Positions 1 to 11,949 of a DNA stretch of 64,000 nt are shown here, in pieces. How positions within the stretch are numbered: position 1 is the first letter of the stretch; every line of letters starts with the position of its first letter. The stretch is from Homalodisca vitripennis. Taxonomy: Eukaryota > Arthropoda > Insecta > Hemiptera > Cicadellidae. The position numbers and the translations under genes are program-made. The stretch is taken from NCBI RefSeq assembly GCF_021130785.1, contig NW_025777424.1, positions 1 to 64,000 of the forward strand, read 5' to 3'. The notes under the pieces are model-generated. The model was given only the letters and a program-made list of their open reading frames with translations. It was not told the DNA's origin and made no database searches.

Positions 1-1080
1 AACTTTCCTTGTTCTTTATGGATATGTTAAAAAGATGGGAATTCTAAATACTCTGTCCATTTTCAAATATGGGCGGTGGAACTTAATTTTGTAAATTATG
101 GAAAACCCTGTAATTGTTATAATTTTTGATACCGGAAAAGATAATTTTTAGGGCTATTTAATATGTTTTAGTACTTTATATTTTATTCGTTTATGAACCG
201 TAGATATGAAAAGCTTAAAACCGTACAGAGTCCCTTATGGAGTTTGACAATTGAGGAAAATGTAGCTTTAATTAATTGAAGATTATTGCAATATACTAAA
301 ATGCAAATGTGACATCATCTCAATTATTCGGTTTCTTTAGAAACGAAAACATGTGGTGGTTTGGATAGCCTTTAAAAGTAAATACAAGGCATTTAAATTT
401 GAGCAGAAATTTATTTACTATTTAGCATTTTATTGAACGAACCGAAGACAAATCTTAACAATAAAAAATGATTCAGTCCCATTTTTTGTATCCGAATCTT
501 AAATACTTTTTAAAACATCTAGAAAAATAAAAAGACATAGCCCGAAATGAAGATGTTATATTGCATTTTAGGAAGTTATTAAAATGGTATTTTAATAAAA
601 AGTATAGGATGTTCAATGAGAAACAAACAATGTTTGGACCGCAATAACTCCAGAAAAGATGAATACTTTTTTATGTCCTTTTACAAATATATTATAGAAA
701 AAATATTTCTGAAGTTTTTTAAAAATATATCTAAAGAGAATGGAAAAGAACACCTTTATAAAGTTATTTTTCATTTTTAGTTTCAAATTTCAAAAAATTG
801 GGTAGGTCATCTAAAAAAAACTCCCAGCCACAACCAGTATAAAGTGCAAAGAATCATAGTTATTAATTTAGCAGAAATAAATGTCGACAAGTTATTGCTA
901 ATTTTAAATTTCAGATCAACCAGCCTGGGTATACTGACAGTTAGCAATCCTCGTTCGCACCTTGAAAACCACTAAATAACCTGACAATTGGGATTTAGGA
1001 ATTGTACAATATATAAAGATAGACAGTAAAACTGACAACTATAATAATCTAGTGTAAAAATTAAATTTATGATAACATGA
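1..1080. other. AT-rich intergenic DNA, no gene seen
   Basis: AT-rich sequence with many homopolymer runs and no open frame above about 60 codons. I recognise no protein motif, RNA gene or terminal repeat. It ends abruptly at the A+C-rich block that follows. Confidence 0.6.
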
Positions 1081-1620
1081 ACGCGTTTACTAATTGTAGG
1101 TTTCCCTGTAAGCTGTATCCGGGCCTAAACGAACTACACCAACTAAACGAGCACAGTAACCGATACATGTAAACCAGGTGAACGACAATTCCAAGAGGCG
1201 TGAGCATACATAAACCAAATCACAACATTCCAATGCAGTAGACGTATAGGCGAAACACTACACTCCAGGAGAGTACAACCAGACCCGATCAAAACCACCT
1301 CCCGACTAAATGAGCAAACACACGTGTCACTCCCACCCCGTGCTACATTACACCTTTACCTGACCCGCTCCCTTCACGCCACACCCACTTAGTACGAAGA
1401 CCTAAGAAGACCAAAGCACTCACCCCTTACTATCAAGCAAAAGCCTAAACGATACTAAACCGCGACCTACATCATGAAACCACATAAAGACGAAACTAGT
1501 TTGACCTCACAACAACCATATAACGAACAACCATGACACATCAACAACGAAAACCACTAACCCCGGTCCCCCTTTACCGCCGCCCCCCCCTCCACAACAA
1601 ACCCCCTGAAATATCACTAC
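1081..1620. other. A+C-biased, G/T-depleted block
   Basis: Composition changes sharply from AT-rich to A+C-rich on the plus strand. The line at 1261-1320 has A24 C21 G9 T6 and the line at 1501-1560 has A29 C19 G4 T8. Long T runs, common on both sides, are absent. Several CCTAA pentamers occur (near 1122, 1400 and 1442) but there is no regular tandem array. There is no coding signature. The block could be a real skewed repeat, a badly decayed CCTAA-type tract or a low-quality consensus stretch; the sequence alone does not decide. Confidence 0.6.
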
Positions 1621-4600
1621 GTTCTTAAATATTGGCTTTTATCAAAACCTGGTTTAAAACCTTTCACCAGAATTAGTGAATTTATGTGTTTTAACCTTAT
1701 TTGAATACGAAAACAATGGAATTTTACACATATCAATGTAGAATTAAATATGATGCTAAAACAATAGTTTGATTTAGCGCGTAACGATGTATTTGTGTAA
1801 GTCCCTAATCCTCCGTAAACGTGGTTTAAATCCACAAAGGAGAGTCTGAGTGTTAAGTGAAGTTAACATCACACAGATGGTACGATGCCACGACATTACA
1901 ACTTGTCCATTGCTGGAACATGGTTTACCTGCAGCTAAAAGGCTGACATTAACTAGCATCTAGTACCTGTTTTGCTCTTTCAAGACAATTCTGTCTGAAA
2001 ACATTTATGTAACATATTTTATGGATATTAATCAACACAGTTATCTTGTAAGATAATCCTGGAAATTTGTAACTATTGAATGATTATTGTACGATTATTG
2101 TATTAGTGAATATAAGAGAAAAACATTCGTTTTGATTAAAAATGAATCGTTTTTTTGAATTAAAGCAATGTTTTAAGAAAATAGTAAACTATGATTTATT
2201 TATTATGAATCATATTTGACAATGCTATTATAAACCACATTATTTAGTAATCCATCTGGCCTTGGTTTATAAAAACCGAAAATCTTGTTTGAAATTTTTA
2301 GGAAAAAAGATAGACAAACTTAAATTTTTATGTAAATCCTATTAAAAGCAGACGGTATTGACCGATATCTCTTTCAAAACCGTTTATTTTTAATTGCAAT
2401 GTATCGTCTTGTTCATTGTAAAATGATTTTAATAAATTCCTTAAAATATTTAGAATAGACGGGTTCTAATATTAGTATTAGTAATACTATCAGAGTTTAT
2501 TTGGAAAGTTGTTTAATCATATTACCATTTCCTGTGTATGATTTCCATTAGAATTTTTAAGGTTGACGGAACTGATTCTTGAGTATGGATGGAGAAGTAC
2601 CGAAACGCGCATGAGAATGTGAGTGACTACGTGAATTATATTAATAAAATTAAGAACGACTGATTTACAGTGTTTCTTCCAAATGAACTACCGTAATTTT
2701 TAAGAAAAAGTTCTGAAGCAAAAAAAGTGCGATTTATAAACTCGATTAAACTTTTTATTTTTAAGTCTGCAGCCGCTGAGCGTAATTCCATTAGAACTTT
2801 AAAATTGAAGCTGTCAAGTTAAACCAAGCGAAATTACACGTAATGCTTACTACTGATTTTGAGGTATAGCTTTTCAATATAGACGGAATAAATGAGGACT
2901 ATATTATTAAATTTAATTACCGTTATTTTTGGTTTTAATTTTAATGAATGGTACATTTCTTTAATGGACATGTAGGTCTTTATCCCTGTGATTCCTGAAT
3001 GAGTTTTACCAGGGACCTAAAACAGACAATGTGAATATAGCCGACTAAAAATTGTAGCAGCCTGTACTCTGTTGTGTACGATTGTATGAAGGCTTTGCCT
3101 CTTACTCCTAAAACGATGTGTCATATAGCGTATCCGTAGCAAATCGAACGCTTTATGTAGTTGATTATAAACACCTCTGAAGTGATAACTGTAATACATA
3201 AACATAGTTTGGTATTTCCGATATTCTTTATAACATCCCTTTTTAAAATGATAACATCCCTTTATTTAGCCGAAGCCTATAATCTTGAAAGGGGCAGGAA
3301 AAAAATTTCATTATTTGGTCTGACACCAACGTATTTCTGGCCAGTGTAATATGGTCTGTCTGTTCTACGTGTCCGCTCGTACATATGAAAATTGGTGCTT
3401 TAATGCATTATTAATTTTTTAATACGAGGATCCACGTGGTTTTCGATAACTGTCGTATTGTCCACTCCCATAGTTAGGGGAATAATTTTTTTATATTGGT
3501 CTTCAATTTACGGGTAAACTATACATGGCAACGAGAAAGATAGTAGAAATTAAATATAACTCAAGACTCAATTCAATTCACAATATAATTCAAACCAATG
3601 TGCATATTACCACATGATTGCATAAGTAATCCAATTACATGGTTTTGTAGTACACGTAAGAGCCGTAGACTTTCATTATTGAAGACACTAATAATACAAA
3701 ACCAAATTGGAGTTAAACCAAAATCTGATTGTATCATATGGTAGCTTATGAACAAAACCAATTTTGGAATTAAACTTTCATTTCTATAAGAATGACATAC
3801 CAAGTGATGCCGTCATCTTTGCGTTAATTTGTTTTCTGAATGACTGTCCTGTCTGTCCTGCCTGTTCCGCAAGACATCTCAAGAATTAATAGAAGCTTTA
3901 AAATTTTGCAATGCACAATCATGCGAAACATACTTATGTAACGTGGGTGATGGCATAACTTCGTACCCTCGTATTTAGAAATGTGGCACAGTAATTTTAA
4001 TATTAATCGCTATAGGCATAAAATAAAATCGGGATTCATTGATTTAACTTGTTGCAATGTGATACACTACCAATTTACTGTTTTTATCGTATTTTTAATA
4101 ATTTTTTTCTCGCGAGCATACAACTTACATGATTACCTGATATTAATATCAGTGTGGCCCCCTTATGTCCGTAAGTATAATATAGACTATGATTTAAACT
4201 GTCACCGAATATAAACTAGTTTCATCACTCTATCAATCGGTAGCATTAGGAAACTTTTGTCCCACGTAAGAGCGTGAAATTTGTTTTTAAGGTTATTCTT
4301 TGTGAGTAATTATAACCTAGCGATATTCGGTAAAATTATATTTTTTTCATAAACACGATACATTAAGTAATGCGTAAGGTAACCCTATAGAAGTAACAGT
4401 AATATCTATACTACTCTAGAGCCATAAATATTTAAAAATATGTTTTTATTTACGTAGTTGTCTAGTCACAAAGTAACATTTAATACTTTTATCGAATATT
4501 ACATCTCCGCCAGAAAACAAGACATAGTTCTACTAAGTTGGTTGTAGGTGTTTGGGATGTAGAAGGTAATAAATAGACTAACCCCCCAGAACGGTCTGAT

Positions 4601-5480
4601 ACTTCTGAGACACAACCTGTGCACGCTGCATTTCTTCTTCAGTATTACTTACGACGTACTTCAAGTTCGTTATAAGAAAAAAGTGTTTTTTAGATATTAT
4701 TATGTGGAAAATGATTCAGATCAAGCCGATTTTTTTAATCTCCTATTACATCTAACGGAAGCTAATAGTGGTTAATTGAGATAAAATGCGCATCAAAAAC
4801 ATAAGTTTTTTCCATTATGCGATGGATGGATAAAGTGATTTGATATTTAATTTGCTGAAAAGATATAGTACGTTTGAGGTAACCCTTTGTTAGATTCATA
4901 TTATGATTCACGAACATATTAGTGTATAGAAAAGCTAATTATGAATATGTAATTAAGATTTCTCAGAACAAAGTAAATCGCCTAAATACTATTTGTGCCT
5001 AGAGAATTCTTTATTTGACAAATTTTATTATAAAGATAACATGTAAATTTAACGTAGAAATATGATTTGAACTTAATTTGAAATAAAAGTTAAATAGTTA
5101 GGAAAAATTTATTTTTTAGAAATACATTTAAAAGTGAATTTCCTAAATGAAACATTTTAATTAAGTTTTTAAAACATTTAAATTGTAATTTTATAACAAT
5201 TTAATAATACGTTTTTCTGTAATTAAACAGCTGACATGGAAAATTTGTATTTGATTTTGCAGTAAGAAGTGTGTAATACGATATAACCAGTTTATATAGT
5301 ACACTTTGGTTGTTCTGTAACCACCTTACACTTACCATTACAGAGGATAGCGCAACTAATCAAACAGGCTGTTACAGTCCTGCTCATCACGCGTTGGCAA
5401 GCTCCCCTTCCACCCTTCCCCCGGCACACTCAAAGAATCAGATACGTGCCTCTTAACAACAGACTACGTATATGGGAACC
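1621..5480. other. AT-rich intergenic DNA with fragments of dispersed repeats
   Basis: No gene recognised; the short open frames here have no known motif. Around 3840-3900 there is a tract of TGTCCTGTCTGT type followed by GCAAGACATCTC. A similar tract lies near 32145-32185, so these are probably pieces of one dispersed repeat family. The part around 3700-3800 also resembles 31980-32060 (shared AAAATCTGATTGT). Confidence 0.4.
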
Positions 5481-5482
5481 AT

Positions 5483-5531
5483 ACTATATATATAATATAT
5501 AGTATATAATATGAGTATATATATATATATA
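5483..5531. repeat. (TA)n microsatellite
   Basis: An interrupted TA/ATA run immediately 5' of a tRNA-repeat tail fragment. Confidence 0.85.
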
Positions 5532-5538
5532 CTCACCT

Positions 5539-5584
5539 ACGGAGCCAAGTACTTTTGCGATTCAGTGTTTATTGAAATTAAATA
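5539..5584 (+). repeat. Tail fragment of a tRNA-derived repeat (SINE-like)
   Basis: It begins with CGGAGCCAAGTACTTTTGCG and continues through a TTCAGTGTTTATTGAAATTA stretch. The same GGAGCAAGTACTTTTTGCG-plus-tail sequence follows the tRNA-like domain of the copy at 24879. This copy starts in the last bases of the tRNA-like domain, so it is strongly 5'-truncated, and it sits right after a TA microsatellite. Confidence 0.6.
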
Positions 5585-5728
5585 TGCAATTGGCCATTTA
5601 AAACAATTTAATGTTAAATAAAAGTCGTTTGACAGGATATTGTCTTCCGATCATATGTCATAAGCTTATTTAAACGCAGATGTGACAGATACGGCTAAAT
5701 ACAAAATAATTGAATCGAAAAAGTAATC

Positions 5729-5830
5729 GCTCATTGGTGTAATGGTAGCACATTCACACCTGCAAGTGAGAGATCCGGTTAGAACTCCGGCGGAGCAAGT
5801 ACTTTTTTTGTGAGGCAGTTATATGAAATT
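5729..5830 (+). repeat. tRNA-derived repeat (SINE-like head), possibly a tRNA pseudogene
   Basis: The first 69 bases have tRNA layout. GCTC at the start can pair with GAGC at the end. A box A-like TGGTGTAATGG lies at 5735-5745, and an anticodon-type stem TTCAC/GTGAG flanks an 8-base loop. The T-arm is ATCCGG-TTAGAAC-TCCGG. The box B consensus GGTTCGATTCC seen in the copy at 24893 is degraded here. The 8-base anticodon loop and damaged T-loop argue against a working tRNA. GTACTTTTT follows, as in the other two copies, and a TA microsatellite begins a few bases later. Confidence 0.6.
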
Positions 5831-5859
5831 ATATATATATATATATAAGTATTTTTTTT

Positions 5860-8595
5860 CACACACACATATTAGTGGTCATTTAATATAAGTAAAACAC
5901 CAGGAGACTAATCTAGTGGTACATTTTTAAAAAAAAAAAAATTGTAACAAATGATATTAATTCCGAGTTATTTACTTTTCTATTACAATAGAAGCCTTCA
6001 TATTGAAAACTTTTTTTTAAAACAATCATATGTTTTAAATTACACTGTTTATTTTCTAATTTTTATATCCTGGGAGAACATTGTAATATAGATAAATTTG
6101 AAATATTAACTGAAATATAGGTAGAATTAAAATAGAGGTGTTAAAAATCCCAATCGATAAAACCAGTTTATGTTTTTGAATCAAGTTGTAAATAATTCAT
6201 AGCTCTCCACCATACATCTGAACTCTAAAGCCTTTTTAAAAGTAACTATGAACATGAATGTAAAATAACTACTTCAAGCGTGTGTAAACTCAACGCGTTT
6301 AATTTTCGGGAACAAAGGCATTTAAAAAATTAATGTTTTCAGTTTAAAATAATAGGATATGTTAGTGGGTAATAGAGTTGCAATTATGTTTAAAAGAACC
6401 TGCAAAAGTTTATGGATTTATATCGTAAATTACAATTATCGTTCAAGCAAATTGCAAATACCCTTGCCATCCGCTAAATGTGTAACATAAATATTTGAGG
6501 CAGAATGTTTTTTGAAGAGCAAAGCAGGTCCTGGAGCATGTGGGTTTTCACCTTCTGCGGTAGAAAACATACTCCTGGAAACTGTTTTGCTGATAATTTT
6601 GTACATACCTTATTCCATTTTTAATATACAATTGCATTATTGTGCCCTGTATGTAATCTTTAATAAAATGTATGTCAACTGAAAATCTCTCATCTCTAAG
6701 AATTTTTGGGTGATACATGAAACTATAAACATAGTCCTACTATATGGGATCCTCAATATGACCCCATTTAAATTAGAAATATAGGTGTTGTTTTATCCAG
6801 AAATAAGATTATCAGTAATTGTTTTCATGAAAACCATTTTATAAAAAATAAATACAAATTGAAGGTCAAAATGACTCAAAATCAACCTGTGTGTTGTTAT
6901 GTAACCGGGATCCATCACCCATTTTAACCCACATTGAAAACTTAAGAATCCTGGTCAGGGCGGACATATGTGTGGTAAAGTTTGAAAGCTGCGAATAACA
7001 CAAGATAGCTATTATACCTCCTAATATAATGGTATCTGATATTCGAAAGATATGACTTACTTAAGTGTTGTTATGCTGAAAGCTGTAAAATATTTAGGGT
7101 TTATCTAAACAGAATCAAAATATATTGATGCTAGGTAAAATTTATTATATTTATATGTGTATAACAGAAGTGGGTTGTTTCATAAATGTAAACCAATATA
7201 ATACTGGATAAGAGGTATTACAACACATGAACTATTTTTTAGGATATTTACATACGAATAATGCTTAATATAAGATAATACTAACTTTTACCTTTAACAG
7301 CTTACGGGTTGAATGATTATTTATGCTCACAACACCTTTATTAGAAAAGATCAAAAATTCTATTTGTGTCTTTTAAATATTTCCCATTTAGTAGAAAAAT
7401 CCAAAAATTCTATTGGTGTTTTTAAAATTCCTTTTGGCTTTAAGCTTTTATCTCCCTAGGGCCTTACAGTAAAAGTTAACGGTTAAAAATTAACATCCTT
7501 ATAAATATTCACTCAAAACATTTTAAATTATATTATAAATTGTATAGAAATTACCCTAAATAATTCAGTGTTTTATAATAAAACTTTGATAATCATATCT
7601 GAAAAATGTTAGTATTTTTTATCAACCTATTTTTCTAAGTGAAATAAGAAAACGATGATATTGCAATTTCAAATGCTATAAATTTATTACAATTTCATAA
7701 ATCTCCAGTTTTGCGTAAAAAAAATATTAAAATATTTATTCTTTAGGTAGTCCGATATTGGTAAAAGAAATGTAGGTATCAAATGTAATGTGGAAGAGAA
7801 ATATTTGTAGCATGTTTTAAAACACATTGCATGAAAATCACTATTTTCATTAAGGAATCTTCTTAAGTCTGTAACACTCTTTTTCTGAGGATCCTAGTCC
7901 ACACGTAAGCCTTTTAAAAATGAGATGTTGGATCAAAACTGATCAATGAAGCATGCAATGACATTATCACGTTAAGTAATTTTAAAGTTTTTTTGTCAGT
8001 AAGGTGTATAAATTTAGAAAACTAGTGAAGTGTAACTTATACATAGTTCCTTCTGGTAACATTTCAAAACTCTGCCTGATTATTTATCCATTTTATTGTT
8101 TCCTAATTGATAGGGTAAGACCATACTGAATTGAATTAAGGTTTAAGCATTACAGAGTAAAAAACATCCAATTATGCACTAGTCATCCAAATACACTAAA
8201 AATTCGAATGTTGTTATTTCACAAGAAAGATAACGTGTGATGAAAAAGAAGTATTTGAACTTGCTATGTTAGTTGGCTGCCGGGTGAAGTACTAACTACA
8301 GATTGTGTTAGACAGCATATACAATTTGTGAATTTTCTTAGTACATGCCAATCTGTAATTTTTAGAAAATTATTCTAAAAGCTTTTTTTGAAGTTTCTTG
8401 TTTTAAACCGATGTTGATTAACCGACTCAATACTGCATGTCAGTTTAACGTTTGATGCAATATGTATATGAAAACGACAAAAGTCCAGTATATGATCTAT
8501 ACAGCTATATATATATAAGTCCTATATATACACAACGTTTTTTATTAACCGTTTTCCATATAATATTCTCTATACAGGGGTTGGGTTAAAAAGTG
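5860..8595. other. AT-rich intergenic DNA, no gene seen
   Basis: No open frame of 60 codons or more and no recognisable protein or RNA motif. There are short TA tracts near 8505-8530. Two near-copies of a TAGAAAAATCCAAAAATTCTATT-type phrase at about 7340-7430 (another near 14470) suggest decayed dispersed repeats. Confidence 0.5.
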
Positions 8596-9375
8596 TCGGA
8601 AAACAGCTGTAATACCGTCTGGAACGGCATTCTCTACAAATACCAAATTCAGCACGACTAGGTAAACAGTGTGGAAACGGCTGTAATATCTCTGGAACGG
8701 CATTCCTCTACAAATACCAAATCCAGCACACTACGTAAAAGTATGGAAACGGCTGTAATATCTCTGGAACGGCATTCTCTACAAATACCAAATCCAGCAC
8801 ACTACGTAAAAGTATGGAAACGGCTGTAATATCTCTGGAACGGCATTCTCTACAAATACCAAATTCAGCACACTAGGTAAAAGTGTGGAAACGGCTGTAA
8901 TATCTCTGGAACGGCATTCTCTACAAATACCAAATCCAGCACACTACGTAAAAGTATGGAAACGGCTGTAATATCTCTGGAACGGCATTCTCTACAAATA
9001 CCAAATTCAGCACACTAACGTAAAAGTATGGAAACGGCTGTAATATCTCTGGAACGGCATTCTCTACAAATACCAAATCCAGCACACTACGAAAAAGTAT
9101 GGAAACGTGCTGTAATATCTCTGGAACGGCATTCTCTACAAATACCAAATTCAGCACACTAGGTAAAAGTGTGGGAAACGGCTGTAATATCTCTGGAACG
9201 GCATTCTCTACAAATACCAAATTCAGCACACTAGGTAAAAGTGTGGAAACGCTGTAATATCTCTGGAACGGCATTCTCTACAAATACCAAATCCAGCACA
9301 CTACGTAAAAGAATGGAAACGGCTGTAATATCTCTGGAACGGCATTCTCTACAAATACCAAATTCAGCACACTAT
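8596..9375. repeat. 71-bp satellite array, about 11 units
   Basis: GGAACGGCATT recurs at 8621, 8694, 8766, 8837, 8908, 8979, 9051, 9123, 9195, 9265 and 9336, a spacing of 70-73 bases. Each unit continues CTCTACAAATACCAAAT, then CAGCACACTA, then GGAAACGGCTGTAATATC. Units differ by single substitutions (TTCAGC/TCCAGC, CTAGG/CTACG) and one-base indels. The first unit is the most diverged. The open frame across part of the array on the minus strand is a by-product of the repeat, broken where unit length changes. Confidence 0.95.
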
Positions 9376-11949
9376 AAAAGCTTAACAAAATGTGCTTTTT
9401 AATGCGGGGTTTTTAATTTCTATTTAAATCTTATTTAACGCTTTAATCCACACGACAATTATTATATTCTCATTCTCCGATGCTTTATTGCAATTGTATA
9501 TAATAAAGCAAAGTCTTCCACTAAAAGAATTAGTTCTATTTAAATTAAAAACTACATACAATAATACGTAGATTCTGGATAAAAACGTAGTTTACTTTCA
9601 ACATGTCTTAACGTTAACACATTTTTTAAGCCTATTATTGTTTAATGTAATTTTTAGGAACTGTTTTACTGAGTTAAGAGAGTTCGTGCACCAGAAAAAG
9701 TTACATTACCAAATTGTGTGTGAGTTTTTAGCCAAGAAAACTCCTTAGTGCTTAAATGGAAATAACGAAATGTATAACGAAATTCCAAAAATCATTTAAA
9801 AGTAAATATACATTTTAATGCTTTTAAAACTTTCTCATATATTTGATAAACTATAACAATTCCTCCAGAACGCATTCTGAACTCTAGCCATGTGTACTGC
9901 TCAAAGTCAGTTTATATGGTTGTCCAGAACTCCGGAAGTTGGTCTATTACATAACTTAGTGTCCAACAAAAACACTTTAGTATATAGTAAGACCTCTACT
10001 ACGTCGTTTTGTATAATTCAAATACTGTTACTTATTACGGTCAATCTCCGGCTTTTTGTACGAACCAAAGTTCAGTTTTTCTTTTTAACTGAATCCTAAT
10101 ATTTTTTATTTGATTTTGGTCTAATTACGGACTAGTTTCAATTAGCACTGCCTAAACCCTCGTATTTCGTATTATACCTACTCTGGTGTTTGATACAATT
10201 CCCGCCCACTTGGAACCGTTTGAAAAAGGTTATTATTTTATAATCCTAAATTTGGTATTTTGCAATATAAGCCAAGCTACATTTAGTGTGAAACTTATAT
10301 TTTTATTATTGCCTAAACTGCTAAATTCAATAGGGTCTGAACCGAAAAGTGGCTGCAATGTGTATGGCCTAACTGCAAGCTCTCAGACTACAACTAACTA
10401 AGATATAACCTGATCAAACAGCTGTATTTCGCAAAATACACACAACAATGTTGGCGTGCTGTTTATATTAACGGTAAATTGAGCCCGTAGTGTACTCTAT
10501 ATTATGAGGAACGCTGATTCCAATGATGGTGCACTACATGGGGGTTGGCTGAGCGTTATAAAAATGTTTACATTGGTTTAATTGGTAAACATGACGGCAA
10601 CGAGTAAATAGCACAATAAATAAATATAGAAAGAAACTCAATACAGCCATCAAAGATTCAAACATGTGAAATATTGACATATGTAAGCCTAAGTATCCCA
10701 ACTCATACAACATCATTATATGGTGACTTGGTTTGTAGACTTATTATTTAAATACTGATATAAAACCCAGTTTAACGAATAAAGACAATTAGAGTGCCAA
10801 TTCAACTCTTTATTCAAAAAAAAACTCTTTATTCAAGTCAACAAAAGTACATAAATCTCACAAATCCCAATGCGCCTCACAGGGCGCGTGCGGGAAAAGT
10901 AGTTGACAGTTAACGTGTTAAGCTTTGAAACATTTTGCAGTCGTCCATTTTTATCTCCCACCACCATTTAACATTTAATCCAATAGAAAATAGAGACAAT
11001 TCAAAAATTACACTTTTTTTACCTTAATCATTATATAAAAACCATTTTTGAGCAGAAAGCGACAATAAATAACAAACTGCTAACAAATAAAAACCTGTTT
11101 GCCATGGTAAGTAAAAACAATTCTGGAAATATGCACTAGGATGATCTATAGGTTTTTAACAGGAAACAATAGTATGTACTATAAATAATTAACAGTAAAA
11201 ACAACAATAACATTGAAATAATAATAACAATTTCATTAACTGTATAAGCTATGAAGTAGAAAAGGCCTATAACAAGAAATAACAAGAAATAAACTATAAA
11301 GTAGAAAAGACCTATAACAATAAATAAACTATGAAGAATTAACAATAGAATAATATAACTAAGCAATGTAACAAATAAACCTTATAATCCTAAAAAACAG
11401 TATAAATTTAAACATTAAACCATAGACAATAACAACGACTTCCCATCAGTTATATCAACATTATCGATATTTGGTGACATGATAGATACTATTGTCATTA
11501 ATTTTGTATCGTATAATATTGCCTTCCTTAAGGGAGAGGCAATATCCACAGCACAGTTTATATATTGAAATCTGTTTCCATGGTGACTGAATACAATATC
11601 ATTAATAGTGGTAAGTGACTTTTGAAACTTAACCAAAACAATGACTTTGCAGTTAACTTTGTGAATCACATTAAATAAGTAACCTAACATACTAAATAAA
11701 TATAACATAACAAATAATAAATAGTATAAAATAAAAAATAATAATATACAAATACTATACAACAAATAAATACCATGTAACAATTAAATACTATACAAAC
11801 AATTAAATACTATATAAACAAATAAATACTATACAAACAATTTAATACTAATATAAAAAATAACTATAATATATAAATCAATATAATAAAATGCCTGCAA
11901 TAACGATACATGAGATGTAGTCTAATATGACAATTGTACTTATATGTTT
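9376..11949. other. AT-rich intergenic DNA, partly dispersed-repeat and low-complexity
   Basis: No gene recognised. 11240-11340 contains a short duplication of a TAGAAAAGACCTATAACAA-type phrase, and 11700-11880 is AAATACTATACAAACAATT-type low-complexity DNA. The minus-strand open frame at 11415-11783 has a hydrophobic first half derived from this A/T-rich tract and matches no family I know. The region may hold the 3' untranslated tail of the minus-strand LINE that begins at about 11950. Confidence 0.4.
10540..10720 (-). repeat. Dispersed repeat copy, inverted relative to 30180-30360
   Basis: Read on the minus strand this stretch can be translated to contain RHVYQLNQCKHF. The plus strand at about 30280-30320 gives HHVYQLDQYKFN in equivalent surroundings, and both are followed by a GTTCAGCCAA/GCTCAGCCAA phrase. 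The DNA similarity (GTTTACCAATTA.ACCAAT) shows two copies of one repeat in opposite orientation. I do not recognise the family, and there is no evidence that the short peptide is expressed. Confidence 0.5.

Noticed and set aside
5729..5797. Functional tRNA gene
   Set aside because: The anticodon loop has eight bases, box B is degraded, and truncated relatives with the same tail exist, so a tRNA-derived repeat is the better reading.
8921..9274. 117-residue protein on the minus strand
   Set aside because: Lies wholly inside the 71-bp satellite, and the peptide is the repeat in shifting frames.
11415..11783. 122-residue membrane protein
   Set aside because: The hydrophobic half comes from A/T-rich low-complexity repeats, no family is recognised, and it sits just downstream of a LINE remnant.
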